Translations under genes and position numbers: made by a program
In this document: in pieces, positions 52,351 to 61,991 of the stretch
How the letters are laid out: each line of letters opens with the position of its first letter
Position numbering within the stretch: the first letter of the stretch is position 1
Notes under the pieces: generated by a model
Told to the model about the DNA's origin: nothing
Database searches by the model: none
The model's input: only the letters and a program-made list of their open reading frames with translations
Assembly (NCBI RefSeq): GCF_030486405.1
Contig: NZ_CP129613.1
Span: 4,650,001-4,714,000, forward strand
DNA: 64,000 nucleotides
From: Mycolicibacterium sp. HK-90
GTDB taxonomy: Bacteria; Actinomycetota; Actinomycetes; Mycobacteriales; Mycobacteriaceae
Direction: 5' to 3'

Positions 52351-52743
52351 TCAGCGGCGCGCGATACAGATCCGGTTCAGCAGAGTTCGACCGGCGAGTG
52401 GCACCCGGTGCCGGTCCGGCGGGCCACGGTTGACCCGGGCCATGGCGCAGGCACACAACACCGCGCAACCGGCGATGAGCGCGACGACCGACAACGCGGC
52501 CAGATTGACGGTGGTCCGGGGCAGCACCGCGGCAGTGAAACTCTCCGGCAGGTGAGAAGCCGAATTCTCACCGACATGAGGATGTTCCAGCATCGTCGCG
52601 GCGCTGTCCGGGCCGATCGCGGCAGCGACCGCGTGCGGGAGGTGCACCGGGTGATCGTGGGGCGTCGCCTGCCACTGCCCGGCAAGCATGGCCGCCCACA
52701 GCACAACCGCCATCATGGCTGCCAGCCGTGACAGTGAGTGCAT
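52351..52743 (-). CDS. lpqS: LpqS-family copper-induced envelope protein
   Basis: 130 aa. An N-terminal hydrophobic segment is followed by a His-rich stretch (TPHDHPVHLPHAV, LEHPHVGENSASH), a second hydrophobic helix with Cys residues (IAGCAVLCACAMARV) and the end RGPPDRHRVPLAGRTLLNRICIARR read in parts as RGPP...LLNRICIARR, the LpqS terminus I recall from Rv0847. There is no clean lipobox after the first helix, so lipid anchoring is doubtful. Expected to bind Cu(I) outside the membrane. Confidence 0.8.
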   Translation of the reverse strand: MHSLSRLAAMMAVVLWAAMLAGQWQATPHDHPVHLPHAVAAAIGPDSAATMLEHPHVGENSASHLPESFTAAVLPRTTVNLAALSVVALIAGCAVLCACAMARVNRGPPDRHRVPLAGRTLLNRICIARR

Positions 52744-52843
52744 GCGAGAGCCGCCCGGTATCACGATGTTTCCAACTGTAGCAATGGGATGTCCACGATT
52801 CCGGTTGTGCGCGAATCGAATCCGGCCCGTGACGGATTTGCGA

Positions 52844-55060
52844 TCATCGGAACCTTCTCAGCCTCAGGCTGTTGCTGACCACGAAGACCGACGAGAACGC
52901 CATCGCCGCACCGGCCAGCATCGGGTTGAGCAGTCCGGCCGCGGCCAGGGGCAGCGCCGCGACGTTGTAGGCGAACGCCCAGAACAGGTTGCCCTTGATG
53001 GTGGCCAGGGTGCGCCGGGACAACCGGATGGCATCGGCGGCTGCGCGCAGATCACCGCGTACCAGGGTCAGGTCACTGGCCTCGATCGCGACGTCGGTAC
53101 CGGTACCCATGGCCAGGCCGAGGTCGGCCTGGGCCAGCGCCGCGGCGTCGTTGACACCGTCGCCGACCATCGCCACCACCCGGCCTTCGGACTGCAGCCG
53201 TTTGACCACATCGACCTTGTCCTGCGGCAACACCTCGGCGTAAACCTCTTGCACACCAACATGTTCGGCGATCGCTCGAGCGGCGGCCTCGTTGTCGCCG
53301 GTCAGCATGATCGGTTCCAGGCCCAGGGACCGGAGCTGTTCGATCGCTTCCTTCGAGGTGGGCTTCACCGCGTCCGCGACCACCAGCACTCCCCGGGCCT
53401 GCCCGTCCCACCCCACGGCGATCGCCGTGCGACCCAGGGCCTGAGCGTCACGCATGGCGGTGTCGAGCTCGGGTGTCAGCTGCTGTGACCAGTCGGCCAA
53501 CAGCGCCGGCCGGCCCACCACCATCGCGTGACCCTCGACGACACCCTGCACGCCGAGCCCCGCCACGTTCGCGAAGCCCTCCACCGCAGGCAGCTCCCCC
53601 ACCTTGTTGCGGGCACCGACGGCGATGGCCCGGGCGATCGGATGCTCCGAGCCGTCCTCGACCGCTCCGGCCAACCGCAGCACCTCGCCGGAATCCTCGC
53701 CGGCGGCGGGGATCACGTCGAGCAGTGCCATCGCCCCGGTGGTCACCGTCCCGGTCTTGTCCAGCACCACGGTGTCCACACGGCGGGTGGACTCCAGCAC
53801 CTCGGGTCCCTTGATCAGGATGCCGAGCTGGGCGCCGCGGCCGGTCCCGACCAGCAGCGCGGTCGGGGTGGCCAGGCCAAGGGCACACGGGCAGGCGATG
53901 ATCAGCACCGCCACCGCTGCGGTGAAGGCCGCGGCCACCGATCCGCCGGTGCCCAGCCAGAAGCCGAGGGTGCCGACCGCGAGCGCGATGACGATGGGCA
54001 CGAAAACCGCGGAGACCCGGTCGGCCAGGCGTTGCGCCTGCGCCTTGCCGGACTGTGCGTCCTCGACCAGTCGGGCCATCTGAGCCAGCTGGGTGTCGGA
54101 TCCGATTCGCTTGGCCCGCACCACGAGCCGCCCGCCGACGTTGACCGTGGCGCCGACCACCTGGTCGCCTGGGGCGACCTCGACCGGCACCGATTCGCCG
54201 GTGAGCATCGAGGCATCGACTGCCGATGCGCCCTCGGTCACCTCGCCGTCGGTGGCGATCTTCTCACCGGGCCGGACCACGAACTCGTCGCCGACGCTGA
54301 GCGACTCGATGGGGATGCGTTGTTCCACACCGTCTCTCAGGACCGAGACATCCTTGGCGCCGAGCTCGAGCAACGCCCGCAGCGCGGCACCGGCGCGCCG
54401 CTTGGAGCGGGCCTCGAAGTACCGGCCGGCCAGGATGAAGGTGGTGACGCCGGCGGCGACCTCCAGGTAGATGTTGCCGGTGCCGTCGGAGTGGGAGATG
54501 GCCAGTGAGAACGGGTGCGTCATGCCCGGCGTCCCTGCGGTGCCGAAGAACAGGGCGTACAGCGACCAGCCGAAGGCGGCGATGGTGCCCATCGAGATGA
54601 GAGTGTCCATGGTGGCCGTGCCGTGGCGCAGATTCGTCCAGGCGGCGCGGTGGAACGGCAGCGCGCCCCACACCACGACCGGCGCAGCCAGGGTCAGCGA
54701 GAGCCACTGCCAGTTGGTGAACTGCAGCGCCGGGACCATCGCCATGGCCACCACGGGGACGGTGAGTACGGCGGCGACGATCAGCCGGGTACGCAGCGCG
54801 GCGGTCGGATCGTCCTCGGGGGTGCTCTCCGCCGGTTCGGCTGCGGGCAGGTGCGCGGTGTAGCCCGCGATCTCGACGGCTTCGATCAGCTGCTCGGGAG
54901 TGACCTCACCGGTGACGTCGACCGTGGCCTTCTCGGTCGCGTAGTTCACCGTCGCGGTGACGCCGTCGATCTTGTTGAGCTTGCGCTCGATACGGGCCGC
55001 GCAGGAGGCGCATGTCATCCCGCCGATCGCCAGTTCGACATGTCCGGCAGCGGTGGTCAC
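52844..55060 (-). CDS. copA: Copper-translocating P-type ATPase
   Basis: 738 aa P1B-1 ATPase. One N-terminal HMA domain carries GMTCASC (Cys17/Cys20). The actuator domain has TGES at 287-290, helix 6 has the Cu(I)-binding CPC at 390-392, and the catalytic Asp434 lies in DKTGT. The HP motif (GSEHP) and [10 protein letters not shown] complete it. It closely resembles the mycobacterial CtpA/CtpB/CtpV group. The GTG start overlaps the stop of the upstream HxHP gene. It exports Cu(I) from the cytoplasm. Confidence 0.95.
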   Translation of the reverse strand: MTTAAGHVELAIGGMTCASCAARIERKLNKIDGVTATVNYATEKATVDVTGEVTPEQLIEAVEIAGYTAHLPAAEPAESTPEDDPTAALRTRLIVAAVLTVPVVAMAMVPALQFTNWQWLSLTLAAPVVVWGALPFHRAAWTNLRHGTATMDTLISMGTIAAFGWSLYALFFGTAGTPGMTHPFSLAISHSDGTGNIYLEVAAGVTTFILAGRYFEARSKRRAGAALRALLELGAKDVSVLRDGVEQRIPIESLSVGDEFVVRPGEKIATDGEVTEGASAVDASMLTGESVPVEVAPGDQVVGATVNVGGRLVVRAKRIGSDTQLAQMARLVEDAQSGKAQAQRLADRVSAVFVPIVIALAVGTLGFWLGTGGSVAAAFTAAVAVLIIACPCALGLATPTALLVGTGRGAQLGILIKGPEVLESTRRVDTVVLDKTGTVTTGAMALLDVIPAAGEDSGEVLRLAGAVEDGSEHPIARAIAVGARNKVGELPAVEGFANVAGLGVQGVVEGHAMVVGRPALLADWSQQLTPELDTAMRDAQALGRTAIAVGWDGQARGVLVVADAVKPTSKEAIEQLRSLGLEPIMLTGDNEAAARAIAEHVGVQEVYAEVLPQDKVDVVKRLQSEGRVVAMVGDGVNDAAALAQADLGLAMGTGTDVAIEASDLTLVRGDLRAAADAIRLSRRTLATIKGNLFWAFAYNVAALPLAAAGLLNPMLAGAAMAFSSVFVVSNSLRLRRFR

Positions 55061-55872
55061 GATGCCTCCTCAACGGTGAATTCGGCGGTGTGCACCACAT
55101 CGCGGTGCTTGAAATCCAGGAACAGCCGGTACGTTCCGGCGCTGGGAAGTGTGGTGTGGAAGGCGATCTGCGGGCCCGCCGGGGTGGCCGGGTCGGCCGC
55201 GTCGCCCATCGGGTGGACGTGCAGGTACTCCAGGTCCGACGCCCGCACCGCCACCAGGTGCCCGTAGGCGCCCAGGTAGGGCTGGAGATCGGTGACGGGC
55301 TTGCCGTCCCGGCTGACCGAGAGCGTCAGCTCCGATTCCTCGCCGGCATTGGCCACTCCGGCGAGCGTGACGGTGTAACCGTCGACGGCGGCAGTGGTGG
55401 CCGGCGCCGGCAGCGGCTGCGGCCGGTAGGCCCCGGCCACGGTCATGTCGGCGCCGATCGTCGCCGCGGGACCCTCGGCCGCGACGAAGTCGGCGAATAC
55501 CCGATAGTCACCGGGGGCGGTGAGATCCAGCGGAACACTCCACGTGCCCTCACTGTCGAGCGTCGGGTGAACGTGCTGGTAGGTGGCGAGATCGCGGCGC
55601 ACCACGATCAGGTGCAGGAGCTTCTCGTGGCTCTCGACGTAATCGGTCACAGGTGCGCCGTCGCCGTCGAGGACGCGGAACCTCAGTGGTACCGCGTCAC
55701 CGGACGGCAGCCGCGACTCAGCGAGTTCGAGCGTGTACCCGGCAGCGTGGCCGGAGTCGTGCCCGGCGGCCGGGGCGCTGCGCGGAGCCACCGCCGAGCC
55801 GATCCCGAAGGACACGGCGAACACGGCGACGAGTCCCACGACGAACCCGACGAGTTTCTGGGGCGCACTCAT
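55057..55872 (-). CDS. Membrane-anchored HxHP-repeat protein of the copper operon
   Basis: 271 aa. One N-terminal helix ([18 protein letters not shown]), then an exported region with two homologous units, each containing H-x-[19 protein letters not shown] near 90-105 and [17 protein letters not shown] near 208-224, each followed by a beta-rich GxYRxFxDF segment. The His pairs plus a Met-poor surface suggest Cu(II) rather than Cu(I) binding, but no family name is secure. It lies between copZ and copA, with a 4-bp overlap at the copA end. Confidence 0.8.
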   Translation of the reverse strand: MSAPQKLVGFVVGLVAVFAVSFGIGSAVAPRSAPAAGHDSGHAAGYTLELAESRLPSGDAVPLRFRVLDGDGAPVTDYVESHEKLLHLIVVRRDLATYQHVHPTLDSEGTWSVPLDLTAPGDYRVFADFVAAEGPAATIGADMTVAGAYRPQPLPAPATTAAVDGYTVTLAGVANAGEESELTLSVSRDGKPVTDLQPYLGAYGHLVAVRASDLEYLHVHPMGDAADPATPAGPQIAFHTTLPSAGTYRLFLDFKHRDVVHTAEFTVEEAS

Positions 55873-55885
55873 GATCGATTCTCAC

Positions 55886-56092
55886 TCACCCTGCGATGGA
55901 GTAGCCGGCCTCGACCACGGCGTCGTTGATCGCCACCGGATCGAGCCGACTCTCGCTGTTGATCGTCACCAGCCCGGTCGCCAGGTCGACGTCGACGCCC
56001 TGCACACCGGGGATGGCACCGACCTCTTCGCGTACCGACGTCGCGCAGTGCCCGCAGGTCATGCCGGTCACGGTGACGGTCTGGCTGTTCAT
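55886..56092 (-). CDS. copZ: Copper chaperone, HMA domain (CopZ)
   Basis: 68 aa single HMA domain with TVTGMTCGHCATSV (Cys pair CxxC) and the usual VDLATGLVTI strand. It delivers Cu(I) to the ATPase. AGGAGG lies eight bases before the ATG. First gene of the copper operon, just downstream of the palindrome at 56133-56149. The next gene begins 13 bp after it. Confidence 0.95.
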   Translation of the reverse strand: MNSQTVTVTGMTCGHCATSVREEVGAIPGVQGVDVDLATGLVTINSESRLDPVAINDAVVEAGYSIAG

Positions 56093-56132
56093 CCGATTTC
56101 CTCCTGAATCAAGCTTGCTGTCGATTCATACT

Positions 56133-56149
56133 ATACCCCCCTAGGGTAT
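56133..56149. promoter_or_regulatory. RicR/CsoR-type copper operator over the copZ promoter
   Basis: ATACCC-N5-GGGTAT is a perfect 6-bp-arm palindrome matching the mycobacterial RicR box (TACCC-N5-GGGTA). It overlaps a minus-strand TATAGT (56135-56130) that fits the -10 of the copper operon. It also lies 44 bp before the divergent response regulator, so both sides could be Cu-induced. Confidence 0.78.
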
Positions 56150-56192
56150 TAAACGGCACGGCTCCCCGGCCTACCTGTTGCACTATGGGCTC

Positions 56193-56906
56193 ATGGAGCA
56201 CATTCCGGGTGGTTACCGGGCCCTGGTGGTCGACGACGAAGCCCCGCTGGCCGCGGTCATCGCCAGTTATCTGACCCGCGAACAGTTCGAGGTCACCGTC
56301 GCCCACGACGGCTCCGAGGCCGTGCGGCTGGCCCGCGAGGTCGATCCCGATGTCGTCGTCCTCGACCTCGGCCTGCCCGGGATCGACGGCGTGGAAGCCT
56401 GCCGGCAGTTGCGCACCTTCTCCGACGCGTACGTGGTGATGCTGACCGCCCGCGACACCGAGGTGGACACCATCGTGGGCCTGTCGGTGGGTGCCGACGA
56501 CTACATGACCAAACCCTTCAGCCCGCGCGAACTGGTGGCCCGGATCCGCGCGATGCTGCGCCGGCCACGCGCGTCCGCGCCGGCGGCCGACGGCCGGGTG
56601 TTCGGGTCCCTGCGCATCGATGTCGACGGACGCCAGGTATTCCTCGACGACGAACCGATCATGCTGACCCGCACCGAATTCGACGTGCTCGCCGCGCTCT
56701 CCGCCCGTCCCGGGGTGGCGCTCAGCCGTCGCCAGATCCTGGAGTCCGTTTGGGAGACAACCTATTTCGGTAACGAACATCTGGTCGACGTCCATATCGG
56801 TCATCTCCGTCGCAAACTCGGCGACGACCCGGCCGACCCGCGGTACGTGATCACCGTGCGCGGCGTCGGATACCGGATGGGCACCGGGCAGGACAACCAG
56901 CGGTGA
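56193..56906 (+). CDS. OmpR-family response regulator next to the copper operon
   Basis: 237 aa from ATG 56193 (MEHIPGGYRALVVDDE). Receiver acidic pair at 14-15, phospho-acceptor Asp58 in VVLDLGLPG and Lys in DDYMTKPFSPREL; C-terminal winged helix ends RGVGYRMG. No ribosome site is evident before the ATG, so a leaderless message is possible; a TTG 15 bases earlier is less likely. The kinase gene follows with a 4-bp GTGA overlap. A CopR-like role is inferred from the neighbours. Confidence 0.93.
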   Translation: MEHIPGGYRALVVDDEAPLAAVIASYLTREQFEVTVAHDGSEAVRLAREVDPDVVVLDLGLPGIDGVEACRQLRTFSDAYVVMLTARDTEVDTIVGLSVGADDYMTKPFSPRELVARIRAMLRRPRASAPAADGRVFGSLRIDVDGRQVFLDDEPIMLTRTEFDVLAALSARPGVALSRRQILESVWETTYFGNEHLVDVHIGHLRRKLGDDPADPRYVITVRGVGYRMGTGQDNQR

Positions 56907-58006
56907 CCGCCGGACTGCGCACCCGACTGCTCTCGGCCCAGGCGCTGGTCCTCGCCGCCGGCGCGGGCACCACCGGCCTGGTGGCCGCCGTCGTCGGACC
57001 GCCGCTGTTTCGCGAACATCTGCACCGTGCCGGGGTATCGGGCGACTCGGCCGAGCAGATGCATGCCGAAGAGGCCTACGTGTACGCCACCTTCATCTCC
57101 GTCGCGGTGGCGCTGTGCGTGGCCGTACTGGCGGCACTGATCGTCACCTGGTATCTCGGCAGGCGCCTGCAACGGTCGCTGACCCAGGTGGCGCAGGCCG
57201 CCACCGCGATCGCCGACGGCCACTACGACTCCCGGGTGCCACCCGCCCACCTCGGTGACGATTTCGACTCCCTGGCACATTCTTTCAATCAGATGGCGGG
57301 ACGACTGGAGGCCGTCGATGCCGGCCGTCGCAGGCTGTTCAGCGACCTGGCTCACGAGATCCGCACCCCGGTTTCGGTCCTGGAAGCCTACTTCGAAGCC
57401 ATCGAGGATGGCGTGAGAACCCTTGACCCCGAGACTGTTTCGATGCTGCGGCAGCAGACCCACCGGCTGGTCAGGTTCGCCGGAGACGCAGCCGCCCTGG
57501 CCCAGGCCGAGGAGACCTCGGCCACGGTGACCCCGGCCCCGGTGGCCGTCCACACCGTGGTGGCGGCCGCCGTCGCCGCGGCCCAGGACCGCTTCGAAGA
57601 CAAGGGCGTGGGCCTGCACCGGCGGGTCGCCGACGACCTGCCGTCCCTGTGGGCCGATCCGCACCGGCTGGCTCAGATCCTGGGCAACCTGCTCGACAAC
57701 GCCCTGCGGCACACCCCGGCCGGGGGGCAGGTGACGATCGCGGCCACCCCGGGCCCGGATGCCGATACGGTCGAACTGACCGTGAGCGACACCGGCGAGG
57801 GAATCCCGGCCGAGCATCTGTCACACGTCTTCGAACGGTTCTACCGCGCCGACACCGCCCGCGACCGCGACCACGGCGGCTCGGGTATCGGGCTGGCGAT
57901 CGTGAAGGCCCTGGTCGAGGCCCACGGCGGGCGCATCAGCGTGTCCAGTTCCAGCGCCGATCCGGACGCCGGGACGACCTTCACGATCATCCTGCCGACC
58001 GGTTAG
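56903..58006 (+). CDS. HAMP-type sensor histidine kinase, copper-island
   Basis: 367 aa. Two helices (13-33, 62-85) enclose a very short extracytoplasmic loop of about 28 residues containing His and Met (LHRAGVSGDSAEQMHAEEA), enough to bind a metal but not a large ligand. HAMP follows, then His151 in SDLAHEIRTP, NLLDNALRHT, DTGEGI and HGGSGIGLAIV. The small loop differs from the large sensor domain of the 17674 kinase. The 3' end overlaps the DUF305 gene by four bases. Confidence 0.93.
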   Translation: MTAGLRTRLLSAQALVLAAGAGTTGLVAAVVGPPLFREHLHRAGVSGDSAEQMHAEEAYVYATFISVAVALCVAVLAALIVTWYLGRRLQRSLTQVAQAATAIADGHYDSRVPPAHLGDDFDSLAHSFNQMAGRLEAVDAGRRRLFSDLAHEIRTPVSVLEAYFEAIEDGVRTLDPETVSMLRQQTHRLVRFAGDAAALAQAEETSATVTPAPVAVHTVVAAAVAAAQDRFEDKGVGLHRRVADDLPSLWADPHRLAQILGNLLDNALRHTPAGGQVTIAATPGPDADTVELTVSDTGEGIPAEHLSHVFERFYRADTARDRDHGGSGIGLAIVKALVEAHGGRISVSSSSADPDAGTTFTIILPTG

Positions 58007-58668
58007 AGCGAGCCCAGGATCTGGCGCATGGTGTCGATCTCCTGCTGCTGCGTGGCCACGATGGTGCGGGCCATCTCGACCGCGGGCGCGTACTGACCGT
58101 CGTCGATCTCGTCCTTGGCCATGGTGATCGCGCCCTCGTGGTGGGCGATCATGTGCGTCAGGTACAGCTTGGCCGCCTCGACGCCCTGCGCGTCGCGCAG
58201 CGCGTTCATGTCGGCTTCCGACACCATGCCCTCCATCGCGGGCATGTCTTCCGGCATGCTGCCGTGGCCCATGTCGCCATGGCCCATATCGCCCTGCGGG
58301 GCCGACGGCATCGGCGGCATCGGCGGGTTGCCCCAGGCCTGGAGCCAGCCCTGCATCTGCGCGATCTCGGGGCCCTGCGCAGCCTTGATCTGGGTGGCCA
58401 GCTCGCTGACCCGCGGATCGATGTCCTTCTTGGTGAGCAGCCCTTCGCTCATCTCGACCGCCTGCTGATGGTGCGGAATCATGTGCTGGGCGAACATCAC
58501 GTCGGCATCGTTGTGCGCCTCGCTGGTGACGTCTGGGCCGGCCACCGCCGAGGTGGTCGACGTGTTCGTCGCCGGCTCGGCGGTCCGGTCGGCGGTCTCG
58601 TCGCCACAGCCGGCCAGCAGGGCCGCCGTCACCGCCGCGCCGGCGCTCAGCATCATCAGTTTCGACAT
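58003..58668 (-). CDS. DUF305 lipoprotein, Met/His-rich
   Basis: 221 aa from ATG 58668, with GGAGG about ten bases upstream. Signal peptide MSKLMMLSAGAAVTAALLAGC with a clear lipobox. Two DUF305 half-units show FAQHMIPHHQQAVEMSEGLL and LTHMIAHHEGAITMAKDEI, and the linker is Met/His-rich (GDMGHGDMGHGSMPEDMP). DUF305 proteins are common near copper resistance genes; metal binding at the membrane is plausible. It converges with the kinase. Confidence 0.88.
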   Translation of the reverse strand: MSKLMMLSAGAAVTAALLAGCGDETADRTAEPATNTSTTSAVAGPDVTSEAHNDADVMFAQHMIPHHQQAVEMSEGLLTKKDIDPRVSELATQIKAAQGPEIAQMQGWLQAWGNPPMPPMPSAPQGDMGHGDMGHGSMPEDMPAMEGMVSEADMNALRDAQGVEAAKLYLTHMIAHHEGAITMAKDEIDDGQYAPAVEMARTIVATQQQEIDTMRQILGSL

Positions 58669-58741
58669 CGGTACGCGTTCCTCCATCACATCGTTGTCAG
58701 GCGTCTCCACATCAACCCTCCCGAGGATCGATGTGGCTGCC

Positions 58742-59881
58742 CTAGTCGTTCGATGAAGATTCGATAAAGCTCTGCGCGCGGCGGGCCCGGAAGAGCTTCA
58801 CGTCGTTCTTGACGCCCTTCAGGTGACGGGCCCCGGCGAACGACCAGGTGAACCGGCTCGCATCGCCGCCCGACTCGGCGATCGCGGTCCGGGTGGACTC
58901 GGCCACCAGGACCGTTCCCGCCCGCGCCGCCCCGGTCACCCGGCTGGCCAGATTCACCGAGCCGCCGAACCAGTCACCGGCCCGGCTCACCGCCATCCCG
59001 GTGGCCAACCCGACCCGCAGCCGCGGGAAGTCCTCGTCGGTCTCGGTGGTGGCCACCAACTGCAGCACCGCGTCCAGCAGCGCCGCCGGGTCGGGGCTCA
59101 CGAACATCACCGCGTCGCCGATCGTCTTGATCAACCGCACCGGCGCCACCGCCACCTCGCGCGCCGCGTCGGCCAGCCGATTCGCCAGCCGCTCAAGATC
59201 TTCCGGTTGCACCACCTCGCCCAGCCGGGTGAACCCGACGATGTCGGCGAACGCGATGGTGACCGACCGGGCGCCGGGCAGCGGAACACCCTCGGCCCGC
59301 TCGGATGCATTGACCGCCTCGGTCTCCATCGCGTGCCGAAGCTGGACGAACAACATGTCCCGGATCATCGGGCCGATCAGCGGGGCCGCCTCGGCCACCA
59401 GCGCCTCGGAGGCCTTGGCGGTCTCCAGTTCGGTGGCCCCCGGCGCCAGCACCGCCGCCAGCGCGGCGTACCGCATCACCTCCGCGGCCCGGCCGAGCCC
59501 CTCGGCCAGCACCCGGGTGATCAGCACGATCTGATCCGGGTCGATACCCAACTCCAGGAAGCGCTCGGCGAACCCCACCGCCTCGGCGTCGGCCCGCAGC
59601 AGCACCGCGGCATCGGGGTCTTCGACGGTGGGCAGCCCCATCGCCCGCTGCAGGCGCTGCACCAGTGCGACGTCGAGTCCGGTCTGCTCGCTGATCTCCC
59701 GGGTCGAGACGTAGGTGCCGTCATCGCCGGCCACCCGGCGCGAGGCCAGCAACATCGGCGTCACGGCCTGGCGGATCTGGTCGGCGCTGATGCCGCGGCC
59801 CAGCAGCCATTCGACCAGCTCGGCACGCTGTGCGCCCGCCTCGCCGTCGAGGCCATCAAGAAGACTCGGATCGGCCGTCAT
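58742..59881 (-). CDS. Class III adenylyl cyclase with autoinhibitory N-terminal domain (Rv1264-like)
   Basis: 379 aa. Residues 1-190 match the Rv1264 regulatory domain ([63 protein letters not shown]). The catalytic domain has [17 protein letters not shown] (metal Asp), [12 protein letters not shown] (substrate Lys and second metal Asp) and [18 protein letters not shown]. Rv1264 is a pH-sensing cyclase, so cytoplasmic cAMP synthesis under acid control is inferred. It begins four bases after the GAF regulator ends. Confidence 0.92.
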   Translation of the reverse strand: MTADPSLLDGLDGEAGAQRAELVEWLLGRGISADQIRQAVTPMLLASRRVAGDDGTYVSTREISEQTGLDVALVQRLQRAMGLPTVEDPDAAVLLRADAEAVGFAERFLELGIDPDQIVLITRVLAEGLGRAAEVMRYAALAAVLAPGATELETAKASEALVAEAAPLIGPMIRDMLFVQLRHAMETEAVNASERAEGVPLPGARSVTIAFADIVGFTRLGEVVQPEDLERLANRLADAAREVAVAPVRLIKTIGDAVMFVSPDPAALLDAVLQLVATTETDEDFPRLRVGLATGMAVSRAGDWFGGSVNLASRVTGAARAGTVLVAESTRTAIAESGGDASRFTWSFAGARHLKGVKNDVKLFRARRAQSFIESSSND

Positions 59882-59885
59882 CAGG

Positions 59886-61166
59886 TCAAGGTATACCGCG
59901 CACCGCGTGAACCGCCGGAGCTGTCGAGGAGGTCAGCAGAGCCGACATGTCCTGGGGATAGCGGACGTCCACGACCACCGAATCCCCGAAGCGGTACGGC
60001 TTGCCGGCCACCAGGCCGACGAACTGCTTACGCAGCCGGGACATCTCGGCCCGCACCGTCACCACGCGGGACCGATCGCCGTAGAGGTCCTCGGCCAGCT
60101 CGGGCGCCGATCGGCCCTGCCTGCTGGTCGCCAGCACGAGCAGGATCTCGGCGTGGCGGCTGGAGATGCTGCGCCGCCAACTGCCGAACTGGCCGGCCAT
60201 CTCGAGTGACGGCTCACCGTCGCGCAGGTCGAGGATGACCCGGGACGGTGCCGCAGTGGATTCGGCGTCGTCGGCCACCCGGACCAGCCACCCACCCGGC
60301 AACGACTCCACATCGCACATGCCCAGCGGCGGGATCCACACCCGTCCAGGTAACCCGTTCTCGGGCAACAGGATCCGATTGTGCAGCGGCAGCGAGTCGA
60401 CCGCCGCCACCCAGCCGTCGGCGTCGACCGCCAACGCGGGGCTGCCCACCCTGGCCAGGATGGGTGCCGCGACCGTGCGCAGCAGGTTCAGCGTACGGTC
60501 ATGCGCCTCCCGCAATTGCGATTCGGCCAGCCGGGCGACGAGATCCACCAGGGCCACCGTGGTGGGGTGCACCGTTGCGGCCGGGCCGGAGACATCCACG
60601 ATGCCGATCACCTGACCGGTCCGCGGGTCGCGGATCGGCGCACCGGCGCACGTCCACGGGTGATGGCTGCGCAGGAAGTGTTCGGCCGAGAAGATCTGTA
60701 CCGCCCGGTGCGAGGCGAGCGCGGTACCGATCCCGTTGGTGCCCACCGCGTTCTCACTCCAGGTGGCACCCTCGATGAATCCGAGACGGTCGGCCAGCCC
60801 GAGCACCCGCGGCGAACCCGACCGCCAAAGCACCCGGCCGCGGGCATCGGCGATGACCAGGATGTTGTCGCCCACTTCGATCACCGATTCGAGCCCGCGC
60901 GTGACGTCGTCGAGCACCGCCAGCAGCCCGGACTGCTGCCGCAGCAAGTCCAGCCCGGCGGTTTCCACGCGTGGCGGTATATGGCAATCGGGGTTTATCC
61001 CCTTGGCCCGCAACCTGTTCCAGGAGTCTTCGATCACCGCACGAGGACGGGCGGGCGCCCGGTCGCCCGACATGGTCGCGTCGTACACGGCGGACAACAG
61101 CATGGCGTAACGCCGCGGATCCTCTCCGGAGGAAACCGCGGGTTCGGGGACCTGCGAACCTGCCAT
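59886..61166 (-). CDS. AcoR-like GAF-domain regulator without AAA+ module
   Basis: 426 aa. The N-terminus has the activator-family pattern ([21 protein letters not shown]), then a GAF domain with [19 protein letters not shown] and [26 protein letters not shown], as in AcoR-type regulators. The AAA+ sigma-54 module and Fis helix are absent; instead residues 345-410 look like a different winged-helix DNA-binding end ([25 protein letters not shown]). Mycobacteria lack sigma-54, so this suits direct activation. It is adjacent to acetoin/butanediol dehydrogenases. Confidence 0.85.
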   Translation of the reverse strand: MAGSQVPEPAVSSGEDPRRYAMLLSAVYDATMSGDRAPARPRAVIEDSWNRLRAKGINPDCHIPPRVETAGLDLLRQQSGLLAVLDDVTRGLESVIEVGDNILVIADARGRVLWRSGSPRVLGLADRLGFIEGATWSENAVGTNGIGTALASHRAVQIFSAEHFLRSHHPWTCAGAPIRDPRTGQVIGIVDVSGPAATVHPTTVALVDLVARLAESQLREAHDRTLNLLRTVAAPILARVGSPALAVDADGWVAAVDSLPLHNRILLPENGLPGRVWIPPLGMCDVESLPGGWLVRVADDAESTAAPSRVILDLRDGEPSLEMAGQFGSWRRSISSRHAEILLVLATSRQGRSAPELAEDLYGDRSRVVTVRAEMSRLRKQFVGLVAGKPYRFGDSVVVDVRYPQDMSALLTSSTAPAVHAVRGIP

Positions 61167-61211
61167 CACCGCCGATTGTGCTCCACATCACAGCGATGCG
61201 CCACGGCGCCC

Positions 61212-61991
61212 CTACCGATAGACCAGCCCTCCGTCGATCAGACCGGCCTGACCGGTCATGTAATCGGCGTCCGGGCCGGCCAGATACGACACGAATCCGG
61301 CCACGTCGTCAGGCGTTTCCGGTCGGCCCAAGGCGATGCCACCCGCGTACTTCTCGAACGTCTCGCCCTCGGCCGCGCCCGTGAGCTCGGCGAACCGCTT
61401 GTCGATCTCGACCCACATGTCCGTACCGACGATCCCCGGGCAGTACGCATTGACCGTGATCCCGGCAGACGCGTACTCCTTGGCCGCCGCCTGGGTCAGC
61501 CCGCGGACCGCGAACTTGGTTGCGCTGTACACCCCGAGCATCGCGAAGCCGTCGTGCCCGGCAATCGATGAGGCGTTGATGATCTTGCCGGGGCGGCCCA
61601 GCTCGACGAATTTGGCTGCCGCGGCCTGGATTCCCCACAACACTCCGTCGACGTTGATCTTCCACACCCGCGCCACGTCGGCCGGCGTGACCTCGGCGAT
61701 CGGACCGACCAGCGCCACGCCGGCATTGTTGACCATCACGTCGAACCCGCCCAGCGCGGCGGTGGCATGTTCGACCGCCGCGTACACCGAGTCGCGATCA
61801 CTCACATCGGCGACGAACGTCGTTGTTTCGGAACCTATTTCGGAGATCTCCCGGGCTACGGCATCGATCCCGTCGGCTGCCACGTCGACCAGTGCGACGT
61901 CGGCACCGTCCCGCGCCAGCCGCAGTGCGATACCCCGGCCGATCCCCCGCCCCGCTCCGGTGACCAGCGCTACCTTGCCCTCTAGTGTCAC
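61212..61991 (-). CDS. Short-chain dehydrogenase, acetoin reductase/meso-2,3-butanediol dehydrogenase
   Basis: 259 aa SDR. Cofactor motif [12 protein letters not shown], Asp38 region ([10 protein letters not shown]) favouring NAD(H), NNAGV, and the Ser-Tyr-Lys active site ([23 protein letters not shown]). [14 protein letters not shown] is the strong clue for the butanediol/acetoin group. The GTG start overlaps the stop of the zinc dehydrogenase. It interconverts acetoin and 2,3-butanediol (or diacetyl and acetoin); direction depends on growth conditions. Confidence 0.9.
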   Translation of the reverse strand: MTLEGKVALVTGAGRGIGRGIALRLARDGADVALVDVAADGIDAVAREISEIGSETTTFVADVSDRDSVYAAVEHATAALGGFDVMVNNAGVALVGPIAEVTPADVARVWKINVDGVLWGIQAAAAKFVELGRPGKIINASSIAGHDGFAMLGVYSATKFAVRGLTQAAAKEYASAGITVNAYCPGIVGTDMWVEIDKRFAELTGAAEGETFEKYAGGIALGRPETPDDVAGFVSYLAGPDADYMTGQAGLIDGGLVYR

